From CAWJKP01 sp963843465 (GTDB lineage Bacteria > Planctomycetota > Planctomycetia > Pirellulales > Thermoguttaceae), in contig CAWJKP010000001.1 of the NCBI GenBank assembly GCA_963843465.1, forward strand, positions 682,001 through 746,000: a stretch of DNA of 64,000 bases. Reading direction: 5' to 3'. A program made the position numbers and the translations under genes. This document shows, in pieces, positions 29,713 to 38,200 of the stretch (the stretch's first letter is position 1; each line of letters starts with the position of its first letter). The notes beneath the pieces were generated by a model. That model saw only the letters and a list, made by a program, of their open reading frames with translations. It was not told where the DNA came from and did not search any database.

Positions 29713-29922
29713 TCAACGCCACGGATAACCCTTCGCCTGGATCGCGATTGAATCATCGGTCCATTCGCCGGGGGCCAAGCCGTGTGGACCGCCGCCACGG
29801 TAGCTGGTCACCTTGGGGAAGGTGCCCGGCGGCTCGAACTCGACGGCGGCGCCGAGGGCATCCCCGATGGCTGGGCCGAGAAGCGTTCCATGTTGGCGAT
29901 CAACCGTCAGCATGACGGTCAT
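29713..29922 (-). pseudogene. ADP-ribosylglycohydrolase, N-terminal fragment
   Basis: An ATG at 29922 or a few codons later gives RQHGTLLGPAIGDALGAAVE, then FEPPGTFPKVTSYRGGGPHG and LAPGEWTDDS. G-x-x-GDALGAAVEF and GEWTDD are the N-terminal substrate- and metal-binding motifs of the family. Homology ends after the Asp pair, and the frame closes at 29713, next to the SUMF1 gene start. The middle ~190 residues are absent. The C-terminal end of the same family is at 16856-17020. Confidence 0.75.
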
Positions 29923-30159
29923 TTTACCCCCGGCGGTGGCCTCTGCCAGCCAGCGGACGATAGTCTGGATCGCCCGCATCGACACCGGCCGCCGGGGTCC
30001 GACCGGACCGTGACGGAATTGGTTCTGAGGTACGACCCCTGCGGTGGCCCACCCGGCAGCCGTTGCCCCAAAAAAATATCGGGGGGGTTGGTCATGGTTT
30101 GGCCGTCTGCCGGGTTAGATCGAGGCGGACGCCGGGCATGGGCCGGCAAAGGGCCGATT

Positions 30160-30336
30160 TCACGGCCCGCAAACGCTCCAATCGAGGAGAACAGACATCA
30201 TGCCGTCCTCGACCACACAAGGGCAAGCGCCGACGTGTCGAGCCACAGCGATAATGTCACCCATGCTGGGGTCGGGAAAGAGCTTGTCGAACTCCGGAAC
30301 CGCGCTAGGATTATAAACAGGCACCACGACGGTCAT
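30160..30336 (-). CDS. Possible small protein, 58 aa
   Basis: The frame MTVVVPVYNPSAVPEFDKLF continues with PDPSMGDIIAVARHVGACPC to the stop at 30160. Composition is protein-like, but there is no clear ribosome binding site and no known family. Its start codon touches the plus-strand MFS fragment. It may be a fragment of a longer gene. Confidence 0.35.
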   Translation of the reverse strand: MTVVVPVYNPSAVPEFDKLFPDPSMGDIIAVARHVGACPCVVEDGMMSVLLDWSVCGP

Positions 30337-30499
30337 GCGATTGAGCGTGCACGGAAACCTCCGCCAGCAGCAGGCCGCATCGTTGGCCGACTTTGACGTT
30401 TTCTGGTTGTGCGCCGTATTGGGGGTGCTGCTGGTCTTCCTGCTGCTGCTGATGAAGCGGTCCGTAGTCGAAAAGGGCGCACACGTCGGCGCGGAATAG
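30335..30499 (+). pseudogene. MFS (DHA2/EmrB-like) transporter, C-terminal fragment
   Basis: The frame contains QQQAASLADFDVFWLCAVLG, then VLLVFLLLLMKRSVVEKGAH and VGAE before TAG at 30499. This is the last transmembrane helix and tail of drug:H+ antiporters of the 14-helix type (ends like MKRS-A-GKGAH-AE). The preceding ~450 residues are absent. Confidence 0.6.
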
Positions 30500-30624
30500 G
30501 ACACTGCCTTTGCGAGGAGAAGTTGCTAATGCACTTGAGTCGGCTGGTTTCGGGCCGCCTCCACTCCTGACTCGCAGACTGACCCAGGGGCGCCAAAACG
30601 GCTACTTTCTCAAGGAGTCAACCC

Positions 30625-30774
30625 ATGGATAACACTGCTTCCAGTACCGCTCAGAAGGCGCTGAAGCTCAACCTCGATGCGATTACGTACGGAACGTTCG
30701 CCGAGATCGGTGCTGGCCAGGAAGTGGCCCGATGGTTCTTTTCGGTCGGCGGCGCGCATTTCGGTCGCTGGTAA
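30625..30774 (+). pseudogene. N-terminal fragment of a conserved hypothetical protein
   Basis: The ATG at 30625 follows AAGGAG. MDNTASSTAQKALKLNLDAI is followed by TYGTFAEIGAGQEVARWFFS and VGGA, then a break (HFGRW) and TAA. The string YGTFAEIGAGQEVARWFF-VGGA is the recognisable start of a large conserved protein of about 500 aa found in several phyla; function is not known to me. Only 46 residues remain. Confidence 0.6.
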
Positions 30775-30792
30775 ATGGAAGGAGCTTTCGTC

Positions 30793-31455
30793 ATGACCAC
30801 AAAAGACAACCACCGCCGAGGACAAAATACCCTCCAAGGACGCCGCCGTATGAATCGGACATTGTCCACCCCCTGGAAACCCACCAAAGCCCAGCTCCTC
30901 GCCGCGCACAACAAGATCGTCCCGGATCTCGCCGCCAAAAACCTCATCGTCCTCTTCGCCGGCATCAACCCCGGCCTCTACACCGCCGCCATCGGCCGCC
31001 ACTTCGGACGCCCCGGCAACCGCTTCTGGCCCGCACTCCACGGCGGCGGCTTCACCCCGCGCCTCTTCTCCCCCTTTGAAGGATCCCTCCTTCTCGACCT
31101 CCAATTCGGCATCACCAACGTCGTCCAACGCGCCACCGCCCGCGCCGATGAACTCACCGACGACGAACTTCGCGCCGGCGGCCAGCGCCTCGAAGCCAAA
31201 GTCAAACGCTGGCGCCCCACCGTCGTCGCCTTCGTCGGTATCGGACCCTACCGCATCGTCTCCGGCATAAGAGACGCCCGCGTCGGCCTCCAAAAGGACC
31301 TCTTCGGCGGCAGCCACGCCTGGGTCCTCCCCAACCCCAGCGGCCTCAACGCCCACTATCAGCCTGCCGCCCTCGCACAACTCTTCGGAGACCTCCGCCA
31401 TTGGGCCATTGCGCAGCACGAGCACCGCCGAAAACGCGACCGACGAAGAATATAA
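30793..31455 (+). CDS. mug: G/U mismatch-specific DNA glycosylase
   Basis: 220 aa from the ATG at 30793, chosen because GGAAGGAG lies 8 bases upstream. An ATG at 30850 (MNRTLSTPWKPTKAQLLAAH) would give a more usual length. It removes uracil or thymine mispaired with guanine in DNA base-excision repair. Seen: catalytic motif I LFAGINPGLYTAAIGRHFGR (GINPGL as in Mug), GNRFWPALHGGGFTPRLF, the central GITNVVQRATARADELTDDE and motif II LPNPSGLNAHYQ. It is intact, uses mostly G/C-ending codons like the main chromosome, and has no operon partner. Confidence 0.9.
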   Translation: MTTKDNHRRGQNTLQGRRRMNRTLSTPWKPTKAQLLAAHNKIVPDLAAKNLIVLFAGINPGLYTAAIGRHFGRPGNRFWPALHGGGFTPRLFSPFEGSLLLDLQFGITNVVQRATARADELTDDELRAGGQRLEAKVKRWRPTVVAFVGIGPYRIVSGIRDARVGLQKDLFGGSHAWVLPNPSGLNAHYQPAALAQLFGDLRHWAIAQHEHRRKRDRRRI

Positions 31456-31663
31456 GTCCGCCGCCCAGATCGTGGTACGTAAGGTTTATGAGAGCCATGG
31501 ATTCTCCTTTTGTGGATGGGAACCAGTCTCTGAAACCACGCAAGGTGCGGTGATGTCATTGTGGTGTGATCTCTGGCGAAAAAAGCGCAGATCCCCGTAG
31601 CGAATGGGCGAAAAACTTCCCAGTTGAAAACTTGAACGCTCACCTGTTGAAGTGATTGCCGTT

Positions 31664-32611
31664 TCAACCTCCCTTTCCTCTCGGAATGAACCCGGGAACA
31701 CCGGTCTCCACCACGGGATTGAACCTGACCCGCAACTTGATTCCTTCGCTAATCTCCCGCATGGCCTCTTCAGGAAGAATGGAGACTTCGAAGTTCTCCT
31801 TGATCCGGCTTGGGGTTTTTGAGGTGGTCAGGAGGGCCGTCCCGCGCTGGATGGCCCAGGCGAGCAAGACCTGCGCCGGGGTTCTGTTGACTCGCTTGGC
31901 GATAGCGGTAATGACAGGATCTTCCAGCAAATTGGGTTCGCTACTATGCCCCAGCGCTGCGAATGCTTGCAACACGATGCCATTCTTTCTGCAATAGTCC
32001 AGAAGGTCCCATTGCGGGAGATACGGATGGGATTCGACGTGAACAACTGCAGGTTTGATCCTCCCTGCTTCAAAGATCTCTTTCGCCTGGCCCAGGCTGA
32101 CGTCGGATAATCCGATTGCCTTGCACCTGCCCTCGTCCACCAGGCCCTCCAACGCCCTCCATGTATCCAGCAACGTCACCCCTTTGTCATAAATCACATT
32201 GCCGTTCGCATCCCTCGGGTCTTGCTCGTCTCCAGGTTGGAAGGCAAAGGGGGTGTGAATGAGATAGAGATCGACGTAGTCGAGTTGGAGTTTCTTGAGA
32301 CTGGCCTCGAAGGCAGGTTTGACGCGTTCAGGACGATGATTGTTATTCCAGAGTTTCGTAGCGATAAACACATCCTCCCGCTTGATCTTCCCCGCCTTGA
32401 ACACCTCCTGCATCGCTTCGCCGACCTCCTTTTCATTTCGGTAGCGTTCCGAAGCGTCGAGCTGGCGAAATCCTGCCTCCAACGCCGTCCTGGTCGCGGC
32501 TCTGGTCGCGATGGGGTCGGGAATCAGCGTGCCGAAGCCGAGGGCGGGGATAGCACCGGATCCATTGTTGAGGGCCATCTTCGTATAGCGAAGGCTGTCG
32601 CTCTCTACCAT
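31664..32611 (-). CDS. Aldo/keto reductase
   Basis: 315 aa; ATG at 32611 with GGAGGG 8 bases upstream. An NADPH-dependent carbonyl reductase with a TIM barrel. The tetrad region is visible: Asp/Tyr in RQLDASERYRNEKEVGEAM (D then Y, about 52-58), Lys in FIATKLWNNNH, and His in LYLIHTPFAF. NADP-binding residues near the C-terminus are in TTSKTPSRIKENFE. It has more A/T-ending codons than neighbouring genes (for example many AAG/ATT with lower GC), which may indicate recent acquisition. Substrate cannot be told from sequence. Confidence 0.9.
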   Translation of the reverse strand: MVESDSLRYTKMALNNGSGAIPALGFGTLIPDPIATRAATRTALEAGFRQLDASERYRNEKEVGEAMQEVFKAGKIKREDVFIATKLWNNNHRPERVKPAFEASLKKLQLDYVDLYLIHTPFAFQPGDEQDPRDANGNVIYDKGVTLLDTWRALEGLVDEGRCKAIGLSDVSLGQAKEIFEAGRIKPAVVHVESHPYLPQWDLLDYCRKNGIVLQAFAALGHSSEPNLLEDPVITAIAKRVNRTPAQVLLAWAIQRGTALLTTSKTPSRIKENFEVSILPEEAMREISEGIKLRVRFNPVVETGVPGFIPRGKGG

Positions 32612-32635
32612 TGTTTCATCCCTCCGATATCAACC

Positions 32636-33030
32636 CAGGGCAATCGCATCTAAACTCCTGTGCATTCTTGGCTGTTCAGTAGTCCCAGACAAGGAGCTTG
32701 GGAAGGATTCCTCCAAGAAGTCGCCCGCTTCACGGAGGAACGTCCCATGTCGCACACGAAGGCAGCTACGCTGTTGGCCCCTTTTGCCCAGTTGGAGGAC
32801 CCGCGGATTGATCGGACCCGGCACTACAACCTTCTGGACCTGATCTTCATCGCACTGTGTGCGGTGGTGAGCGGGGCCAACGATTTTGTCGCCATCGCCA
32901 AGTTCGCCAAGACCAAGCGGGACTGGCTGGAGAAATACCTGGACCTGCCCGAGGACACGCCCTCGCACGACACGTTCGGTCGTGTGTTTGCCGCTGTGGG
33001 TGGCCAGGCGTTTGTCCGAGGATCGGCCCC
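32636..33030 (+). pseudogene. ISAs1-family transposase, N-terminal remnant
   Basis: ATG at 32747. LLAPFAQLEDPRIDRTRHYN, LLDLIFIALCAVVSGANDFV and PEDTPSHDTFGRVFAAV are the DDE_Tnp_1-associated N-terminal domain of ISAs1-type transposases. The sequence CAGGGCAATCGCATCTAAAC at 32638-32657 could be the left terminal repeat. Coding likeness stops at about 33025 (GGQAFVRG); the DDE catalytic part and right end are missing. Confidence 0.7.
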
Positions 33031-33072
33031 AAGGACCACCAGGCGCGCGCAGCAGCGCTGGGTAACACCAGG

Positions 33073-33282
33073 ATGGCACCCAACAAGCGTCGTCCCCAGA
33101 AGTCTGCCCCTGCCTGGCACAAGGCATTCCTCCGCATGCTGCCCAAGATCCTCAGCTACGCCCGGACCGCGTTCCAGCACCGCGACCCCGAGGCCAGGGA
33201 AGACCTGGTCCAGGAGGTCGTCGCCAACGCCTGCGTGGCCTTCAAGGCGTTGTGGGACCGCGGCAAGCAGGCCGTCGCCTAA
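33073..33282 (+). pseudogene. Sigma-factor-like protein, N-terminal fragment
   Basis: ATG at 33073. The frame MAPNKRRPQKSAPAWHKAFL continues RMLPKILSYARTAFQHRDPE and ARE-DLVQEVVANACVAFKAL before closing at 33282. The helix pattern resembles region 2 of short sigma-70-like proteins seen in Planctomycetes. The downstream half is missing. It joins the ISAs1 remnant with only about 45 bases between. Confidence 0.5.
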
Positions 33283-33368
33283 CTACCGGGTTCTGAACAG
33301 CCTTCGAGCCGCACTGCCGACCACCGACAGGTACCCTAACTCCCGGATTCGGCAACACTTACGTTAAG

Positions 33369-33442
<74 letters not shown>

Positions 33443-33675
33443 AAAATGGCCAAGTTTCCACGATTCTTTGACCTTTTCAAGGGGAATCGCATCATCGGGC
33501 GTTACGCAGTTGGCACCTGTCTTGACACCCGATAGCTTTTCCCCCTTGCAAACGCCGTTATGTCTAAGGTTACTCGAAAACCGCCTCCGGGCAAGCCCAA
33601 CCCGGATTTTCCGCCCTTCCCCCCAAGCCACCGGAAGCTGGGCGAAAAAGGTAAACGGACGCTTCGCCCACTTCG

Positions 33676-34578
33676 ATGATGATCGATATGGCCGGAAGAG
33701 GGGGCCCTGCTGAATCGGTGGCTGGCCCGGAAGGACGACCGACGAGCTGCGACAGCTTCTTCTGGCCCGTGGACCGCCGCCGTGCTATCCTAAGAGCACC
33801 ATCGAAGAGCCAACCCGCGTCAACGGAGACGGCAGTGGGAACGATCTACCGCAATGGGGTGTGGGGCATGATACTGGGCCTTGTTGTTCCGCCGGCCGGT
33901 CAGGCTATGGCCAGTGACTCGCAACAGCAGCGATGCGAGCTGAATCGTACCGTCAAGGTTACGATGAAGTACCTGCTCTACCTGCCGAAGGATTACCAGC
34001 AGAAAGATTCCTGGCCGCTGCTGCTCTTCCTTCACGGCGCTGGGGAGCGGGGCGATGATCTGGAACTGGTCAAGAAGCACGGCCCGCCCAAGCTGATCGC
34101 TTCGGGCAAGGACTTCCCCTTCATCGTCGTTTCTCCTCAGTGCCCGCAAGAACGATGGTGGGAGCCTGGGGAACTTGCGACACTCGTGGATGAGATCGTC
34201 GAGAAGCAGAAGGTCGATAAGGAGCGGATTTACGTGACCGGCCTGAGCATGGGTGGATTCGGCACGTGGTCCCTGGCCGCCTACCAACCCAAACGATTTG
34301 CCGCCATCGTGCCGATCTGCGGCGGCGGCGAGCCTTTTACGACCATGTTGTTGGCGCACGTTCCGGCCTGGGTGTTTCATGGAGCGAAAGACCCGGTGGT
34401 GCCGCTGGAGAGATCGGAGAAGATGGTCGAGGCGATGAAGAAATTCGGCGGCAACGTCAAGTTCACCGTCTATCCCGAGGCGGGACATGACGCCTGGACC
34501 GAGACCTATGCCAACCCGCAACTGTACCAGTGGCTGCTGCAGCAGAAGCGGGGTGCGCAGAGCGAGCCGAAGAAGTGA
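33676..34578 (+). CDS. Secreted alpha/beta-hydrolase (esterase, PHB-depolymerase-like)
   Basis: Up to 300 aa. The true start is probably GTG at about 33835 or ATG at 33868 (MILGLVVPPAGQAMA), which gives a signal peptide; residues before it look non-coding. The oxyanion-hole segment LLLFLHGAGERGDD and the nucleophile elbow VTGLSMGGFGTWSLA (Ser in GLSMGG) are clear, followed by acid Asp in FHGAKDPVVP and catalytic His in YPEAGHDAWTETY. This class of secreted esterases includes feruloyl and acetyl esterases that trim plant or algal polysaccharides. The gene is intact. No ribosome binding site decides the start. Confidence 0.8.
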   Translation: MMIDMAGRGGPAESVAGPEGRPTSCDSFFWPVDRRRAILRAPSKSQPASTETAVGTIYRNGVWGMILGLVVPPAGQAMASDSQQQRCELNRTVKVTMKYLLYLPKDYQQKDSWPLLLFLHGAGERGDDLELVKKHGPPKLIASGKDFPFIVVSPQCPQERWWEPGELATLVDEIVEKQKVDKERIYVTGLSMGGFGTWSLAAYQPKRFAAIVPICGGGEPFTTMLLAHVPAWVFHGAKDPVVPLERSEKMVEAMKKFGGNVKFTVYPEAGHDAWTETYANPQLYQWLLQQKRGAQSEPKK

Positions 34579-34699
34579 CCGCCCGAACTTGCTGTTGTCG
34601 GAAGAGGGTGCCAGCAACTATTGTTCCGGGCTCCCGCTCCATTTCTTAGCTAATATCGGTTCCCGACAACTTTTCTGCTCAAGAACAAAGACTTCCGAC

Positions 34700-34894
34700 A
34701 GCTTTGCGCCGTCTTCGCAGGTCGCCGATCCCCGCTTCGAGGACCCCGAGCACGACGAATTCCGTCTGAAGTCCGACTCTCCTGCGATCAAACTGGGCTT
34801 TGCGCCCTTCGATCTGGCCACCTTCGGCCGGACGACGAGACGGCTGCGGACGGCCGAGCTACCGCCCGTTCCCCGGGCGTTTGATTCTCCGTGA
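34700..34894 (+). pseudogene. Parallel beta-helix protein, C-terminal fragment
   Basis: The frame gives SSQVADPRFEDPEHDEFRLK, then SDSPAIKLGFAPFDLATFG. This is the closing motif of secreted beta-helix proteins (ADP-F-DPE-DFRL-SPA-KLGF-PFD). Everything before it is missing and the upstream 120 bases (34579-34700) show no coding pattern. Confidence 0.6.
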
Positions 34895-35258
34895 CCAGAC
34901 CGGTCGTCCCGCTGCAAGCGGATCTCCGGCGGAAATGACGGGAAAGGGTCGATACTCGCCGCCGCGCGGGCCGGTAGCAGCGAGAAATCAAGGGAAACGC
35001 AATGGGAACGTGCGGAAAGGAAGATAGAGCACGCGTTCATCCGGAATAGTCTTGCCCCTCTGTATTATGGTGTATAACCCCATACCCCCCCCAAGAAAGA
35101 GAGAAAGTTTTTTCCCCCCCAAAAAATTTGACGCGATGAAACGGCGGGGTATGATGGGAGCCCAGTGGGCCGCAGGAACAATGCAAAGAGAAGCGGCCAG
35201 TCATCCACGCTGATCGGTCTCGTCCAGCGCCCTTGATCTTTTCTGTAGAGGTGCCGGC
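34895..35258 (+). promoter_or_regulatory. Intergenic region with promoter candidate for the giant gene
   Basis: A TTGACG at 35128-35133 and TATGAT at 35150-35155 are spaced by 16 bases, preceded by an AAAAAATT tract that could act as an UP element. The start codon is at 35259. Upstream lies T6/C7-8/A6 homopolymer sequence (35108-35126). No gene was found in the interval. Confidence 0.5.
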
Positions 35259-38200
35259 ATGTCCCGCTCTTGGCAGACGTTCCTGAAGCGGTTCTCCCGC
35301 CCTCGGTCGCGTGCCCAGCGCCGCCGGCAGGCTCGCCTCGGCGGCAGCGGACCCCGCTCGTTCCGGCCGCTCATGGAAGTGCTCGAACCGCGGCACCTGC
35401 TGTCCGCGATTCTTCCGGCCTGCAACAACTGGGATGGCGGCGCACCCTGACGGCCGGCGCTGAGCCCGCCCAGCGGCAGCGGCGCCCCCACGGTCAGCAC
35501 GTTCGCCCATATCGAGGGTGATCGAGACGGAGCTGAGGCAGGCAACGGCGCCGGCGCCCCCGCGATCAGCACGTTCCCCGGCTGCGAACCCGATGCTGAG
35601 GCCCAGGGCCTGGCCTTCGACGCTGCCGGCAACCTCTACGTCGCCAACTACGGCAACGACGCGATCTCCAAGGTGACACCCGCGGGGGTCGTCTCCACCT
35701 TCGTCAGCAGCAGCAGCGGGCTCGAAGGCCCCTGCGGCCTGGCCTTCGACGCCGCCGGCAACCTCTACGTCGCCAACTACGACAGCAACACGATCTCCAA
35801 GGTGACGCCCGCGGGCGTCGTCTCCACCTTCGTCAGCAGCAGCAGCGAGCTTGACGACCCGACCGGTCTGGCCTTCGACGCTGCCGGCAACCTCTACGTC
35901 GCCAACTACGGTCCCGGGGAGCCCGACTTCGGCTCCGGCGAGCCCGACTGCGGCTCCGGGGAGGCTTCCTACGGCACGATCTCGGAGGTGACGCCCGCGG
36001 GGGTCGTCTCGACCTTCGTCAGCAGCGGGCTCAATGACCCCAGCGCCCTGGCATTCGACGCGGCCGGCAACCTCTACGTTGCCAACAACGGCACCCCCCC
36101 GCTCGAAGCCGACGGCACGATCTCGGAGGTGACGCCCGCGGGGGTCGTCTCCACCTTCGTCGGCAGCGGGCTCAATTACCCCGCCGCCCTGGCATTCGAC
36201 GCCGCCGGCAACCTCTACGTCGCCAACTTTTCGGACAACACGATCTCGGAGGTGACGCCCGCGGGGGCCGTCTCCACCTTTGTCAGCAGCGGGCTCGATG
36301 ACCCGATCGCCCTGGCGTACCACGCCGGTGACCTTTACGCCGCCAACACGTTTGAGGGCACGATCTCCGAGATCGCTCCGCCGCCCATCATCGAGGGCCA
36401 GGCCTTCAGCGGCACGGTCTTCCACTTCACCGATGCCAACCCGCTTGCCACGGCCAGCGACTACACGGCGGTGGTCACGCTGGGCGACGGCAACAGCGTG
36501 ACGCTCAACTCAAGCGGCGCGGTGAGCGGGCCGGCGGGCGCCGGCGGCCAGATCGTGGCCGACGGCGAGGGCTTCGACGTGCAGTTGTCCTATACCTACG
36601 CCGACGCGCTGAGCAACCAGACGTTCGGCGTGCAGGTCACCGATGTCGGCGGCGCCCAGACCGGCGCCAGCACCAGCACCTTCAGCGTGGCCGACGTGCC
36701 CTTGACCAACGCCACCGGCGTTCCGGTCAGCGCGACCGAGGGGGCTTCGACCGGGCTGGTGACGGTGGCGACGTTCGTCGATCCCGGCAATCCGTCGAAC
36801 ACGCTGCAGGCGGACTATAGCGCCGCCATCACCTGGGGCGACGGCAACAGCAGCCCCGGCAGCTTCGTGTACGACACGGTCAATAACGTCTGGGACGTAC
36901 AGGGCAGCAACACCTATGCCGAGGCCGGCAGCTACCCGGTCACGGTGAATATCGTGGACGGCGGCTGCGCCACGCGGAGCAGCAGCACGGCCACTGTGAC
37001 GGCGGGGCCGCAGAATGTCACGGGCGTGGCGCTGAGCGCGACCGAGGGAGCTTCGACCGGGCCGGTGACGGTGGCCACGTTCAGCGACCCGGGCAATCCG
37101 TCGAACACCCTGCTGGCCAGCTATAGCGCCACCATCACCTGGGGCGACGGCAGCACCAGCCCCGGCAGCTTCGTGTACGACGCGATCAATAACGTTTGGG
37201 ACGTGCAGGGCAGCAACACCTACGCCGAGGAGGGCAGCTACAATGTCAGCGTGACCGTCAACGACGGTCCCAGCAATTCGGCGACCGCCAGCAGCACGGC
37301 TGCCGTAGCGGATGTGCCGTTGACCAACGTCATCGGCGGCTCGGTCACCGTCCTCATGGGCTCTTGGAACCTGGACGGCAACGCTAACGACAGTTCGGGA
37401 AACGGCAACGATGGGGTCATCTATGGGAATCCCAACTGGATTCCAGGGGGAGGGATGCATTTTGATGGCGTTACGAACTACATCGAGATTCCTAATACAT
37501 CCAACTGGAATTTCCCCTCGGGGTTCACAATTGAGGCTTCGATCAGGTATACCGACTTGCGGCCCTGGGATTCGTGTATCGTGGCAAAACATATCGCTGG
37601 CCAGCACGCAGGGTACGGTCTTGGGATACAGGGTCCCCAAGCTCCGGGCTTCCCCCCCAACGAAGTATTCTTCTTTGCTCAACCAGGAAACGCCCCCGAT
37701 TACAGGATTTTTGGAGGAACACAGCCGGATGGGCAGTGGCATGACTTGAAGGCCGTATATGACGGCAATTCGCTGGCGTTGTACGTGAGCGATGCCTCAA
37801 CCAATTGGAGTTGGCAATTGAGGGCAGAGCAAGATTCGTGGACGTACAATGCCTTTAACAGCGTGGACGTCCGAATCGGAGACTTGGTGGAGGTACCTGG
37901 GGAACACAGCGTTCCATTTAGCGGAGATATCCGCAACGTGCAAATCTATGCTGGGGTCGCTCCGTCCTCAACCCGCGCGCCGGTTACGGCGACGGAGGGA
38001 ACTTCGACCGGGCTGGTGACGGTGGCCACGTTCACCGACGCCGGCAATCCGTCGAACACCTTGCAGGCCGACTATAGCGCCAGCATCGACTGGGGCGACG
38101 GCAACACCAGCCTCGGCAGCTTCGTGTACGACACGGTCAACAACGTCTGGGACGTGCAGGGCAGCAACACCTATGGCGAGGCCGGCAGCTTCCCGATCAG

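Noticed and set aside
30610..31425. 271-residue minus-strand frame opposite mug
   Set aside because: It consists of acidic and glycine-rich antisense sequence; the plus strand has full DNA-glycosylase motifs.
35448..35450. Selenocysteine codon in the giant gene
   Set aside because: No hairpin of SECIS type follows, the site is in a leader linker, and no selenium genes are near.
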